A stretch of DNA of 64,000 bases from Boseongicola sp. H5 (GTDB lineage: Bacteria; Pseudomonadota; Alphaproteobacteria; Rhodobacterales; Rhodobacteraceae): the NCBI GenBank assembly GCA_020622165.1, contig JACNMN010000002.1, forward strand, positions 248,001 through 312,000, given 5' to 3'. The position numbers and the translations under genes are program-made. Shown in pieces: positions 35,324-44,499 of this stretch (positions are counted from its first letter, which is position 1; each line of letters begins with the position of its first letter). The notes beneath the pieces are model-generated. The model made no database searches and was not told the origin of the DNA. It saw only the letters and a program-made list of their open reading frames with translations.

Positions 35324-35887
35324 ATGCCAAAGATAAACGGAAACGAGATTCGCCCCGGAAACGTGCTTGAACATAATGGCGGGCTGTGGGCCGCGGTGAA
35401 GGTCGATCACGTGAAGCCGGGCAAGGGCGGCGCCTTTGCCCAGGTGGAGATGAAGAACCTCCGCAACGGGTCAAAGCTGAACGAGCGGTTCCGCTCCGCC
35501 GACAAGGTCGAGCGGGTACGTCTGGAACAGAAGGACCAGCAGTTCCTCTATGAGTCCGACGGGATGCTTGTCTTCATGGATGCCGAGACCTACGAGCAGA
35601 TCGAGCTGCCCGCGGATCTTCTGGGCGATCGCCGCCCGTTCCTTCAGGACGGAATGACCATCGTCGTGGAATTCTACGAGGACGAGGCGCTGAACGCCAC
35701 GGTGCCGCAGAAGGTCACCTGCAAGATCGTGGAGACCGAGCCGGTGGTCAAAGGCCAGACCGCGGCGAACAGCTTCAAGCCCGCGATTCTGGACAATGGC
35801 GTGAAAATCATGGTTCCGCCCTTCGTCGGGCAGGACGAGGATATCGTGGTGAACACCGAAACCATGGAGTACTCCGAACGCGCCTGA
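35324..35887 (+). CDS. efp: Translation elongation factor P
   Basis: 187 aa. Relieves ribosome stalling at polyproline. It has three beta-barrel domains; the first begins [22 protein letters not shown] and holds [19 protein letters not shown], with Lys34 at the loop tip that is beta-lysylated in EpmA-type bacteria. The last includes [24 protein letters not shown], the family signature. ATG at 35324. A Lys rather than Arg at position 34 predicts the EpmA route or no modification; no epm gene is in this window. Confidence 0.96.
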   Translation: MPKINGNEIRPGNVLEHNGGLWAAVKVDHVKPGKGGAFAQVEMKNLRNGSKLNERFRSADKVERVRLEQKDQQFLYESDGMLVFMDAETYEQIELPADLLGDRRPFLQDGMTIVVEFYEDEALNATVPQKVTCKIVETEPVVKGQTAANSFKPAILDNGVKIMVPPFVGQDEDIVVNTETMEYSERA

Positions 35888-36015
35888 CGCGGCGCGCGCG
35901 CGCCGAACGCCGCGCAGACCCGGATTGTCCTGTCGTCTGATAAGGCCGCGGCGTCCCCTCCCCCGGCCTCGCCTGAGCCCGCATGCGGCTGCCGGCAGGG
36001 GATCCCCCCGGAGCC

Positions 36016-36870
36016 CTAGTCGCGCCCGCCTGTCCATGGGGAGCCGCCGCGCCGCCGGGTGCCGGTTCGGGGTATCCGGCTCAGATCGCCCAGGGCGCGG
36101 CCGTCGGCGCCCGGCGGCATGTTCTGGCGTTGGATACTTGGAATGCCGCTTGAGCGCGTGATGCGGTACGCCACGTCTTCATGGGGCGGTTTTCCATGGG
36201 TGATGGCCCAGTAATCCCGCCCGCCCCGGCGCAGCCAGACCGGCAGGATGAACAGCACACCGGCCACGAACCCGCCTGCATGCGCCCAATAGGCCACGCC
36301 GCCATTCGCGGCATCGATCGACAGGCCGTTGAACAGTTGCAGGGCAAACCACAGCCCCAGCATGAGCCATGCGGGGATGGTGAATATCTTGAAGATGATC
36401 ACGATGATCACCAGCACGTCGATCCGGGCGCGCGGGAACATCAACAGATATCCGCCCATCACGCCGGCGATGGCGCCGGATGCGCCGACCATCGGGATGG
36501 TGGAAACCGGATCGGCCAGCATCTGCCCGAGGGCCGCAGCCAGACCACAGGCGAGGTAGAATGTCAGAAAGCCGAAATGGCCAAGCAGATCCTCCAGATT
36601 GTCTCCGAATATCCACAAAAAGAGCATATTGCCGATGAGATGCATCCAGCCGCCATGGAGAAACATGGAGGTGATCAGCGTATGGGCCTCCTGCCCGCGC
36701 GCGACCTCCGCCGGGACAAGCCCCCATTCGGCGTAAAACCCCATCAACTGGATCTCGCTGCCGCCGATGGCGGGGAAATAGCTCAGGAAGATCACGATAT
36801 TCATCGCGATCAAGGCGTAGGTCACGACAGGGGTCCGGTCGGACGGGTTGTGATCGCGGATCGGAAACAT
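36016..36870 (-). CDS. Rhomboid-family intramembrane serine protease
   Basis: 284 aa, six to seven membrane helices. The first helix is VVTYALIAMNIVIFLSYF; SMFLHGGWMHLIGNMLFLWIFGDNLED is the conserved loop/helix 2 (HGGWxHLIGN); MVGASGAIAGVMGGYLLMF carries the catalytic Ser (GASGA, near residue 129); and VAYWAHAGGFVAGVLFIL carries the catalytic His (AHAGG, near 194). The dyad is intact, so it should be active. The basic C-terminal tail (RTGTRRRGG) is cytoplasmic and low complexity. The start ATG is next to an arginine-rich gap, and its own promoter should be in 36871-36939. Confidence 0.92.
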   Translation of the reverse strand: MFPIRDHNPSDRTPVVTYALIAMNIVIFLSYFPAIGGSEIQLMGFYAEWGLVPAEVARGQEAHTLITSMFLHGGWMHLIGNMLFLWIFGDNLEDLLGHFGFLTFYLACGLAAALGQMLADPVSTIPMVGASGAIAGVMGGYLLMFPRARIDVLVIIVIIFKIFTIPAWLMLGLWFALQLFNGLSIDAANGGVAYWAHAGGFVAGVLFILPVWLRRGGRDYWAITHGKPPHEDVAYRITRSSGIPSIQRQNMPPGADGRALGDLSRIPRTGTRRRGGSPWTGGRD

Positions 36871-36939
36871 GGGTCAAGACTGGCCCGTTGCCTGCTCAGG
36901 TCAAGCTGAAAGCACGTCTCGCGGCAATCTGGCCCCGGG

Positions 36940-38166
36940 TCACTCCAGCTCTTCCGCGGCAAGCGCCATGCGGATTTCCCGGCGGACCATCTTGCGCACG
37001 TTGCGCGTGATCCGCTGGCCCAGAACGCCCTGCAACTCCTCGCGCACGATCTCGCTGACGATCTCGCGCAGCACCTCTTCGTCGATGGTCATCTCGCGGT
37101 CATCGCCGGGAAAGGAGAAAAGGCCCGTCTCGTCGCCCAGATCCTCCACATCCTCCAGACCGTCATCGCCCTTGGGGCCGTCAAGCTCGGCGTTCAGATT
37201 GACCACGCGGTCGCGGGCGGAGCTTCGGCTGAAGAATGGCGGTGCGACCTCGGCGGCGGGCTCGTCCCCCGGCAGATCCGCGGCGGCAGCGTCATCAACG
37301 GTGTCATCATCGGGCGGCCCGGCTGCTTCCGCGACCGCGTCACCGGCCTCCTCCGCCGACGCGCCGGCGGCGTGCCCGGCCAGATGGAGGCCCGCCATGG
37401 TCGCGGGACGGGTCGCCTCTTCCGCGGGGGCGCCCGCGCCATCGCCCTGCGGCGCCGCGTCGGCCTCAAGGGCGGTCCCGGTCAGGTCCGGTTCCGACCC
37501 GGCTTCCGGCATATCGGCATCATGCCCGCCCGTCTGTATCTCTGCGGTGGTCTCCTCGGGCGTTTCCACCGGCTCAGCGTCCTCCGCCGCAGGGCCGTCC
37601 TCGCGCGCCTGCCGCAAGGCGGCGACGTCCAGCGCCGCATCCGCACCGGCCGGATCGGGCCAGTCGGTATCGCCCTGATCGGGTTCGAACGGGGCCGGAT
37701 CGTAGCCGGTTTCGGGCTCGTCCCCCTGATCGGCGGGCGCGGATTGCTCCGCCATGGCGGCAAACCCGGCCGTCTCCCCCTCCGGTTCGGTCAGCTCCGC
37801 AACCGGCATCTCCGGCGCCCCGTCCGGGCCCTGAGGCTCTGCCGGGGCCAGCCTGCCGGATATCTCCGCGGCGTCATCCCCATCATGGGCATCCGGGTCT
37901 TCGGTGCTGGCGGTGATCGGGCGCCACGGGTCATCGGGGTCGGAGACGCGCAAGGCCGGGGTCAGCACCAGCTTGCCATCGGGCGCGGCGTTCACCTCCG
38001 CCGCGTCCGCCTCCGCCCTGTCTGCCTCCGCCGTGGTGCCGGCTTCGGCATCCGCGCGGGATGGCGCCTCCACCCCGCCCGCGGGGTCGGGATGGTGTTC
38101 GGAAACCAGCCGTCGGATCGACGACAGAACATCTTCTATCGCCTCTGATTTCGCCGGATCAGACAT
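36940..38166 (-). CDS. PopZ-like polar organizing protein (DUF2497-type)
   Basis: 408 aa. The N-terminus SEAIEDVLSSIRRLVSEH resembles the short N-terminal helix of PopZ (EEILASIRRIISED-like). A long acidic, Ala/Pro-rich, low-complexity middle follows (residues about 45-315, mostly E, D, A, P, G). The C-terminus is a helical block: EEVLREIVSEIVREELQGVL then RITRNVRKMVRREIRMALAA, like the PopZ oligomerisation region. Gene order pcm-tolC-this gene matches the chromosomal order around popZ in many Alphaproteobacteria, although valS, usually next, is absent here. The linker is far longer than in Caulobacter PopZ. Function by analogy: a self-assembling pole scaffold. Confidence 0.72.
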   Translation of the reverse strand: MSDPAKSEAIEDVLSSIRRLVSEHHPDPAGGVEAPSRADAEAGTTAEADRAEADAAEVNAAPDGKLVLTPALRVSDPDDPWRPITASTEDPDAHDGDDAAEISGRLAPAEPQGPDGAPEMPVAELTEPEGETAGFAAMAEQSAPADQGDEPETGYDPAPFEPDQGDTDWPDPAGADAALDVAALRQAREDGPAAEDAEPVETPEETTAEIQTGGHDADMPEAGSEPDLTGTALEADAAPQGDGAGAPAEEATRPATMAGLHLAGHAAGASAEEAGDAVAEAAGPPDDDTVDDAAAADLPGDEPAAEVAPPFFSRSSARDRVVNLNAELDGPKGDDGLEDVEDLGDETGLFSFPGDDREMTIDEEVLREIVSEIVREELQGVLGQRITRNVRKMVRREIRMALAAEELE

Positions 38167-38302
38167 GCGCCAAACTCCTCAACTCGCCTCGATTCCCCGC
38201 AAAAGCGGGTGTTGTTGTAGCCGCAAGGATACAAGGACTGACGATTTGGCACAATGGATAGCTAAATAGCCTTGCAACTTCTTGGGGTTGGCCCCGGCCC
38301 GG

Positions 38303-39676
38303 TCAGTCCCGGCCGATCCGTTCCAGCACCCCGTCGAGCCGCTCCCCCTGCACCGAAAAGGACCGGGTGGGGGCATTGCCGAAGGCATCGGAATAGGCCG
38401 TCGGGTCATATTGCGGCACATCGAGGTTCAGATGCTCCACCGTCAGCAGACCCACGCTCGCCAGCGCCGCGTAGGCACCTACATAGAGATCCGCCTGCGC
38501 CTCGATCCGGCTGATCCGCGCGTCGAGCAGATCCTGCTCCGCGTCCAGAACATCGAGCGTCGTGCGCGCCCCGAGGGAGGCCTCTTCCCGGACCCCTTCG
38601 AAGGCCAGTTGCGCCGCGCGGATCTGCTGATCGGAGGCCTGGATCTGCGCGTTCGCGATGCGGAGCCGGGCATAGGCATTGCCGACGGACTGGAGGATCA
38701 GACGGACCTGCTGGTGCAACTCCGCCTCGGTCGCGTTCAGGGTTGCGATGGCGCTGCGCTCCAGCGAAAACAGCTGCCCGCCGCGATAGATCGGCTGCGT
38801 CAGCGTCAGGCTGAGCGTGTTGGTGACACCATTGGAGCGGTCGCCGAAGGCCTCCCCGGTTTCCGCCCTGAGCGAGACCGACGGGCCGTAATCCGTCCGC
38901 GCGGCGGCCAGCGACAATTCATCGGCGCGCACCTCGTGCTGAAGGCCGAGGATCAGGGGATGCTGCTGGCGCGCCAGGCGGTCGGCCTCGGCTTCCGTGT
39001 CCGGCAGATCGGGCAAGGCACCCGGCCCCATCACACCGTCGGACGGGCGACCCACGGCAAGGACGAACAGTTCCTGACTGATCTCAAGCTGGCCCCGCGC
39101 GGCGGCAAGATTGGATCTTGCGGCGGCAAGCTGGGCCTCGGCCTGGGCGACATCGGTGCGGGTATCCTCGCCGACCTCGAACCTGTCGCGCGCGGCGCGC
39201 AATTGCTGTGTCACCACGCGGACATTGCTTTCGCGGACCTGCACCACCTGAATGTCGCGCCACACATTCATATAGGCCGTGACCGCATCCAGCAGCACCT
39301 GCTGCTCCAGATTGATCAGACCCTGACGCGCGGACAGAACCGATTCCCGCGCCGCCTCGACCAGACGCTGGCGGCCGCCATTGTCATAGACCAGCAGTTC
39401 GCCGACCAGCGTCAGGCTGTTGACCGTGGTATCGGTCACGGAATTCCACGTGCTGTTGGCGATGAAGTTCACGATCGGACGCAGGGCGGATATCTGCTGC
39501 GCCACGCCTTCATCCTGCAGCCGCGCCAGAAACCGGCTCTGCTCCAGCAGGTCCGAGTTCTCGTAGGCATCGCCGAGCGCGGCGCGCAGGGTGTCGGCCC
39601 TCGCCGCCCCGGTCATTCCGCCGACGGTCAGGGCAATCGCGAGGGCTGCGGCCAGGGTGCTGAAGGATCGCGTCAT
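38303..39676 (-). CDS. tolC: TolC-family outer membrane efflux/secretion protein
   Basis: 457 aa. The signal peptide MTRSFSTLAAALAIALTVGG...ARAD is followed by two TolC repeats with long alpha-helical barrel stretches: QVRESNVRVVTQQLRAARDRFEVGEDTRTDVAQAEAQLAAAR, and later VEREEA-type helices such as VREEASLGARTTLDVLDAEQDLLDARI. Both have the conserved G-x-x-T/R-x-x-D turn. The beta strands (VNFIANSTWNSVTDTTV, SLTLTQPIYRGGQL) form the outer barrel. It would pair with RND or ABC inner-membrane systems elsewhere; none adjoin. Conserved neighbour of pcm. Confidence 0.93.
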   Translation of the reverse strand: MTRSFSTLAAALAIALTVGGMTGAARADTLRAALGDAYENSDLLEQSRFLARLQDEGVAQQISALRPIVNFIANSTWNSVTDTTVNSLTLVGELLVYDNGGRQRLVEAARESVLSARQGLINLEQQVLLDAVTAYMNVWRDIQVVQVRESNVRVVTQQLRAARDRFEVGEDTRTDVAQAEAQLAAARSNLAAARGQLEISQELFVLAVGRPSDGVMGPGALPDLPDTEAEADRLARQQHPLILGLQHEVRADELSLAAARTDYGPSVSLRAETGEAFGDRSNGVTNTLSLTLTQPIYRGGQLFSLERSAIATLNATEAELHQQVRLILQSVGNAYARLRIANAQIQASDQQIRAAQLAFEGVREEASLGARTTLDVLDAEQDLLDARISRIEAQADLYVGAYAALASVGLLTVEHLNLDVPQYDPTAYSDAFGNAPTRSFSVQGERLDGVLERIGRD

Positions 39677-39721
39677 GTATCGTGCCTCATCGCAGGGTTT
39701 TCGGGGCGTGTGCGGGGCCGT

Positions 39722-40375
39722 TCAGAACTCGAAACTGTGAACCGCCTCGAACCCGGGCAGAACCGGCGCGGTGGCATTGAACGCCATGCGCCAGCTGATC
39801 CGGCCGCCGCGCTTCAGCCCGATGCGGCATTCGCCGAGTGCGCCATCCATGAAAATCGCCGCGATCCGGCCGCCGTCTTTCAACTGGTCGGCAATCGCCT
39901 CGGGCAGGCGTTCGATCGCGCCTTCGATGCAGATGACATCATAGGGCCCGTGTTTCGGGCTGCCCTCGCTGAGCGGCGCCTCGATCACGGCGGCATTGTC
40001 CACCCCCTGATCGCCGAGGATGGTTTCGGCCTCCGACGCCATCGCCACGTCTTCCTCGACGGCGACCACCGCCTCGGCCAACCGCGCCAGAAGGGCGGTG
40101 GAATAGCCCAGCCCCGGCCCCAGATCGAGCACAAGGTCCGCAGGCGTGACATCCAGCAAGTCCAGCAGCTTGGCCTGTACGCGCGGATCGAGCACGACAC
40201 GCCCCGGAGCCAGATCGACATGGGCGCCCACATAGGCGAGATCGCGCTTGCCGTCGGGCATATAGACCTCGCGCGGGACGGAGAGCATCGCATCGATGAT
40301 CGGGAATTTCGTCACATCGGAGGGGCGCACCTGCGTGTCGACCATGATGGTACGGCGGGACGTGTAGTCGATCAT
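39722..40375 (-). CDS. pcm: Protein-L-isoaspartate O-methyltransferase
   Basis: 217 aa. Methylates isoaspartyl residues in damaged proteins with SAM. RRTIMVDTQVRPSDVTKFPI is the alphaproteobacterial N-terminus. The SAM-binding motif I is LVLDLGPGLGYSTALLARLAE, with AVVAVEEDVAMASEA next. GGRIAAIFMDGALGECR follows. The ATG at 40375 gives the usual start; an upstream GTG/ATG extension reads toward the tRNA side and is not family-like. Together with tolC and the popZ-like gene it forms a well-known conserved cluster. Confidence 0.9.
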   Translation of the reverse strand: MIDYTSRRTIMVDTQVRPSDVTKFPIIDAMLSVPREVYMPDGKRDLAYVGAHVDLAPGRVVLDPRVQAKLLDLLDVTPADLVLDLGPGLGYSTALLARLAEAVVAVEEDVAMASEAETILGDQGVDNAAVIEAPLSEGSPKHGPYDVICIEGAIERLPEAIADQLKDGGRIAAIFMDGALGECRIGLKRGGRISWRMAFNATAPVLPGFEAVHSFEF

Positions 40376-40534
40376 GAACTGAACCAATGAGTCTAGTTTC
40401 GATATCGTGGTGATGGCACATGCGCCCCGGCTTCGCAATAACTATGGCGGAACCCGCGACCATTGTCCGCCCCGGCGCGCCGCAAGGATGCCCTTGACGC
40501 GGGCCGCGGTCAAATCTAAGCAACGTGGGCTTCG

Positions 40535-40608
40535 GGCGAGTTGGCGGAGTGGTTACGCAGCGGATTGCAAATCCGTGTACACCGGTTCGATTCCGGTACT
40601 CGCCTCCA
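40535..40608 (+). tRNA. tRNA-Cys(GCA)
   Basis: Acceptor GGCGAGT pairs with ACTCGCC before discriminator T and an encoded CCA. The anticodon loop is TTGCAAA with anticodon GCA; the anticodon stem GGAT/ATCC pairs, and the T-arm is ACCGG-TTCGATT-CCGGT. The tRNA forms the left edge of the accessory region, whose first genes include an integrase relic. Confidence 0.96.
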
Positions 40609-40724
40609 ATATTTTCAATGGGTTACAAGGCTTTTTCCTCTCGCACCGGAAAAACCTACCCATTCTTCTACTCATTCCCGCTTTGTGTACGTTCCGTTCT
40701 GTCACCAGGTAACGCGGGGCTGGT

Positions 40725-41072
40725 ATGATGGCCAGCTATGAAAGCGCCGGAAAATCAAATCCGTGGATGACGCCCCCGTATGTCTTTGAAGCCCTTGGCA
40801 TCTTCTTTGACATAGATGTTGCTGCGCCGGGGTCGATCAGCTTCGTTCCGGCGTGGACCCATTTCAATGACTGCGGATTGCAACGAGAATGGTTCGGTAC
40901 GGTCTGGATGAACCCGCCATTCGGGCATCAATCTACCAAACGGCTGTGGCTGCGCAATTTCTCAACCATGGCAAACCAAGGTTGCCCCCATAAACGTTGC
41001 TTGGCCCACAGCGAATACCCAAAGCTTAGCGACAGGCTGGGGCCGCGGCTGGCCAAGCGCACCCTGTCATGA
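40725..41072 (+). pseudogene. Truncated phage-type DNA N-6-adenine methyltransferase (Dam)
   Basis: 115 codons. The first half aligns with the phage Dam family: WMTPPYVFEALGIFFDIDVAA (substrate/SAM site, TPP-YVF), then EWFGTVWMNPPFGHQSTKRL carrying the catalytic NPPF motif. After about residue 80 the reading loses family likeness and stops, so roughly half of the usual 160-180 aa is missing. It lies 117 bp from tRNA-Cys and next to a decayed integrase, a typical prophage/island remnant. Unlikely to be active. Confidence 0.68.
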
Positions 41073-41076
41073 GGTT

Positions 41077-41409
41077 TTATGGTAGGGCCAACGGGGAGCT
41101 TCCCAGTGGTGTCCGGAAAAGTAGTAGCTGATCGCGATATTGCCGTGCCGGGCCAATGACTGCCACAGCCTCATCAGACAACGGCACGCGATGTTCAACA
41201 GACGTCTTTGTGCGGTTCGCTGGTATCTTCCAGGTATCTCCGTCGATCTCTGAATAAGTGGCGAAACGCACTTCACTGGTTCGGGTCGCGGTCAGGATAA
41301 GGAAGCGAAGCGCCAGAGCCGAAACGAAAGGTTTGGTGCAAAACCATTGATAGAAGGCCGGAGCCTCCTGATATGGTAGTGATGGAATACGCGTAGTGGT
41401 GTGCCGACG
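41077..41409 (-). pseudogene. Tyrosine recombinase/integrase fragment
   Basis: About 111 codons, open but lacking both ends. The fragment holds PSLPYQEAPAFYQWF (linker of P4-type integrases), ALRFLILTATRTSEVRFATYSEID (catalytic Arg of the R-x-x-E box) and KIPANRTKTSVEHRVPLSDEAV. It stops after TPLGSSPLALP, before the H-x-x-R and Tyr boxes, and a stop codon also precedes it. It lies beside tRNA-Cys, where such integrases insert. Its decay means the element can no longer excise by itself. Confidence 0.72.
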
Positions 41410-41713
41410 TTACCTTTGAAATGAAAATGCCGGTTCAACAGCCGTCGGCAGCCGACCATTCGGCTCGTACCAGTGTCGCGAAGGCTATGACAGAAAACTG
41501 CTGTGCTCCGGTTTGCACATGTCTCTTCTGCCTTGGGCTCTTCGGCCAAGAGGCCAGGTTGCCGAGGTCTTAAACGCTGCGACTCCGCAACGCGGCGAAG
41601 ATCCCAAGGCGGACTCGGCCAATCGGTGTGCCTCGCTCGGCCATGAACTCGACGTGACATGGAGAGCGAGCACTCCAGTCAAGACGAGCGGAAATCGTTC
41701 TCATGGAACCCAC
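41410..41713. other. 304-bp gap, no intact gene
   Basis: Both strands carry open stretches without family-like sequence. No further integrase sequence or insertion-sequence terminus could be seen. It separates the mobile-element relics from the polyamine ABC operon, so a rearrangement junction may lie here. Confidence 0.4.
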
Positions 41714-42487
41714 TCAGGACCGATTGGTCTTTCGGTCGCGTAGGGCGGACGCCAAGACAAGAGAGAGCGTGATCATGAGTAGCAGAGTGGATACGGCAGA
41801 TACGGTTGGGTCGATACGATCTCGCAGCGACGTGAACATCTGACGTGTTATGGTTGAGTTCTCTCCGGAGGCAATAAAGAGCGCGATCACCGCTTCGTCA
41901 AATGACGCCACAAAGGCAAAAAGACCGCCGGCCATGAGCGATGGATAAAGCTGCGGCAGGATAGCGTCGCGGAATGCACGGGCCTGATCAGCGCCACATA
42001 GCCGGGCAGCCAAGAAGCGTTCGCGGTCCAGCGCTTGAACCCCCACTCCAACGGCGAGAGTAACGTAAGGAATAGCAAGGCTCAGGTGTGACAGCACCAA
42101 GCCGGGGGTCCAGTTCAGCCAACCCAATTGAGCGTACACCACGTAAAGCGCAAAGCCGAGGAGGATCAGGGGCACGACGAGCGGAAGAAGCACGAACATG
42201 CGCAAGACTGACCGCCACCGCTCGCTGGCGTACTCCAAGCCGAAGGCCGCGGCTGTGCCGATGGGAAGCGCGAGGGCTGTCACCAGCGCTGCGACCTTCA
42301 GGGAATAGAGCAACGCGTCACGCCATTCGGGTCGCACCCATAGCGCCTGGAAATTCTGTGTGCCCCAATCGGTCGGTGGAAAGGCTAGATAGCTGCCCAC
42401 CGAGAAAGACATCGGGATCACAATCAGAATCGGCAGGATGAGAAACGCAACCGCCCCCATCAAGAAAAAGGTTGGCAGCCAGCGCAT
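41714..42487 (-). CDS. potC: Spermidine/putrescine-type ABC transporter permease (PotC-like)
   Basis: 257 aa, six membrane helices, with the permease signature EAA-like loop LAARLCGADQARAFRDAILPQLYPSLMAG. The N-terminus LMGAVAFLILPILIVIPMSF is helix 1. The ATG at 42487 shares its base with the upstream stop (TGATG), so it is coupled to potB. It is the last gene of the operon potA-aldh-potD-potB-potC. The specific polyamine is not determinable; polyamine/opine-type importers share this architecture. Confidence 0.87.
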   Translation of the reverse strand: MRWLPTFFLMGAVAFLILPILIVIPMSFSVGSYLAFPPTDWGTQNFQALWVRPEWRDALLYSLKVAALVTALALPIGTAAAFGLEYASERWRSVLRMFVLLPLVVPLILLGFALYVVYAQLGWLNWTPGLVLSHLSLAIPYVTLAVGVGVQALDRERFLAARLCGADQARAFRDAILPQLYPSLMAGGLFAFVASFDEAVIALFIASGENSTITRQMFTSLRDRIDPTVSAVSTLLLMITLSLVLASALRDRKTNRS

Positions 42488-43320
42488 CAATTCGCTCTAT
42501 CCGCGTCTGTGCGCCGTCCGATCAGCCAGTAGGCGACGGCCGCCAACCCCACGGTCGCGGCCAACAACACAGCCCCCAACGCGCTGGCCGTTCCCCATTC
42601 CGAAAATCGGGAAAGATCCCGCGCCAGCAGCATCGGCGCCGTCATCACGCGCCCGCCGCCGAGCAACGCAGGCGTCACGTAGAAGCCAAGGCTCAGCACG
42701 AAGACGAATGTGGTGCCGGTTGCGATACCCGATGCGGCCAAAGGCAAGACATTCGACAGAAAGGCCCGCGCCGCTGTAGCCCCCAGGCTCCGCGCCGCCT
42801 GAACGATTTCGTTCGGCACCTTGAGAAACGCGGAATAAGCCGGGAGGATAAAGAATGGCAGCATGATATGGACCATACCGATCACCGTCCCGGTCCGGTT
42901 ATGGACAAGCTGCAAAGGCTCGGACACGAGGCCAAGAGCGATCATGCCATCGTTGACCAAGCCGCTGCCTTGCAGCAGCACCAGCCAAGCATATGTGCGC
43001 ACCAGAAGGGAAGCGAAGAACGTCACAACAACGATCCCGATCAGCGCGTTGCGCGCCCGCGACGCCATCCGAGAGGCGAACCATGCGAAGGGCGTACCGA
43101 TGGCGACGCAGATCACCGTCACGGTCAGCGCCAGTTCGAAGGTCTGGCGGATCACGATTTGATGGAGGCGGCTGGTGAACAGCCGCTGGTAGTGATGCAG
43201 TGAAAACTCGCCCTGGTAGAGGATTGATTGGTAAAGCATCCATAGCGTGGGCGCGATGACGGCCGCGCCCACGACGATCAATGCAGGCGCGACAAGGGTC
43301 GCAACCGTTCCTCCCCTCAT
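42487..43320 (-). CDS. potB: Spermidine/putrescine-type ABC transporter permease (PotB-like)
   Basis: 277 aa, six membrane helices (VATLVAPALIVVGAAVIAP..., then FELALTVTVICVAIGTPFAWFASRM, LIGIVVVTFFASLLVRTYAWLVLLQG). EAA loop: IVQAARSLGATAARAFLSNVLPLA. The LVRTYAW segment is characteristic of polyamine permeases. It pairs with potC as a heterodimer and with the PotA-like ATPase at 45969-47075. The gene begins 47 bp after potD. Confidence 0.87.
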   Translation of the reverse strand: MRGGTVATLVAPALIVVGAAVIAPTLWMLYQSILYQGEFSLHHYQRLFTSRLHQIVIRQTFELALTVTVICVAIGTPFAWFASRMASRARNALIGIVVVTFFASLLVRTYAWLVLLQGSGLVNDGMIALGLVSEPLQLVHNRTGTVIGMVHIMLPFFILPAYSAFLKVPNEIVQAARSLGATAARAFLSNVLPLAASGIATGTTFVFVLSLGFYVTPALLGGGRVMTAPMLLARDLSRFSEWGTASALGAVLLAATVGLAAVAYWLIGRRTDADRAN

Positions 43321-43367
43321 AGCGGTCTCGCCGGCATCGCGTCAGTCACTCCCGTCGTATCGGCCGT

Positions 43368-44402
43368 TCACTGCTGCAACAGCATCAGGTCGAAGGCATC
43401 TCCGGCGGCGCCGATATTGGCCGCCCACCACTCGGCGTTGAAGATATGCTGCCCCTCGATGTTACCAGGCGCCGAGGATAGCCGGGCCGCGGCGTCCTCC
43501 GATACGATCCCGACGTTGAACGCCGCCGGGTTGGCCGGCGCGTATTCGATCACCATGGGCAGTTGCGCCTGCGACTCCGGCAGCGCGATATGGGCCAGCA
43601 TGGCCATCGCAGTGTCGCGGTTCGGCGCGCCAAGCGGGATCCCGAAACAGGCGAAATTCATGATCGCGTCGTTGAAAGTGAAATCCACCGCGCCGCCATC
43701 GCTGATCACGCTGGAGACCCGGCCGTTCCACAGCGCCACGATATCGGCCTCTCCATCCCGCAGAAGCTGTGCGGCCTGTGCGCCCGACTCCCACCAGACG
43801 GCGACATGTGGCGCGATCCGCTCCAGGCTTGCGATCGCACGGTCGATATCGATCGGGTAAAGGTCTTCGGACGCCACGCCATCGGCGCGCAGCGCGGCCT
43901 CCATCATCTCCATCGGGAAACGCCAAAGAGCGCGGGTGCCCGGGAACGCCTCCACATCCCACACGTCGGCCCAGCTTTGCGGACCGTTCTCGCCATAGGT
44001 ATTCGTGTTCCATGCGATGACGTTGGAATAGTAGATGCTACCGAGCCAGTGCTCCGCCCGCACCGCTTCCGGGTAGTCGCTGGCGTCGATAAGATCGTAG
44101 TCGATGGGCTCCAACAGCCCCTCATTGGCGGCGACGACGCAATCGTAGCTGCCCAGTTCCACCAGATCCCATGTCACGGCGCCGGTTGCGACCTGCGCGC
44201 GCAACTGTGACATCGCATCGGAATAGGTGTCTTCCGACACCGCGACGCCGCCCAGTGCCTCGGCCGCCGGGTTCAGCCAGACCTGCCGAACCGCCTCCTG
44301 ATAGGCGCCGCCCGATGAGGCGAAGGTCATCTCCTGGGACACCGCGGGCGTCGCGCCCAGCGTGATCGCGGTGAGTAATATCACCGAATGTTTCGTCGTC
44401 AT
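43368..44402 (-). CDS. potD: Extracellular polyamine-type solute-binding protein (PotD-like)
   Basis: 344 aa. The signal peptide MTTKHSVILLTAITLGATPA-VSQ is followed by a periplasmic-binding-protein fold of the PotD/PotF group: MTFASSGGAYQEAVRQVWLNP at the start, WDLVELGSYDCVVAANEGLLEP, IYYSNVIAWNTNTYGENGPQSWADVWDVEAFPG (the conserved SWADVWD/FPG hinge) and FTFNDAIMNFACFGIPLGAPN. The acidic pocket typical of diamine binders cannot be read without a structure. It lies between the aldehyde dehydrogenase and permease genes. Transport of a putrescine-like amine is likely. Confidence 0.88.
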   Translation of the reverse strand: MTTKHSVILLTAITLGATPAVSQEMTFASSGGAYQEAVRQVWLNPAAEALGGVAVSEDTYSDAMSQLRAQVATGAVTWDLVELGSYDCVVAANEGLLEPIDYDLIDASDYPEAVRAEHWLGSIYYSNVIAWNTNTYGENGPQSWADVWDVEAFPGTRALWRFPMEMMEAALRADGVASEDLYPIDIDRAIASLERIAPHVAVWWESGAQAAQLLRDGEADIVALWNGRVSSVISDGGAVDFTFNDAIMNFACFGIPLGAPNRDTAMAMLAHIALPESQAQLPMVIEYAPANPAAFNVGIVSEDAAARLSSAPGNIEGQHIFNAEWWAANIGAAGDAFDLMLLQQ

Positions 44403-44499
44403 CTGCGTTCCTTTCGATTGCGAGTGTTGGTGATGCCGGCGGCCATCGGACAGGGGCGAGACCCGCGGCGCATGAACCGGCTTGCGGGCCCCGAAACGC

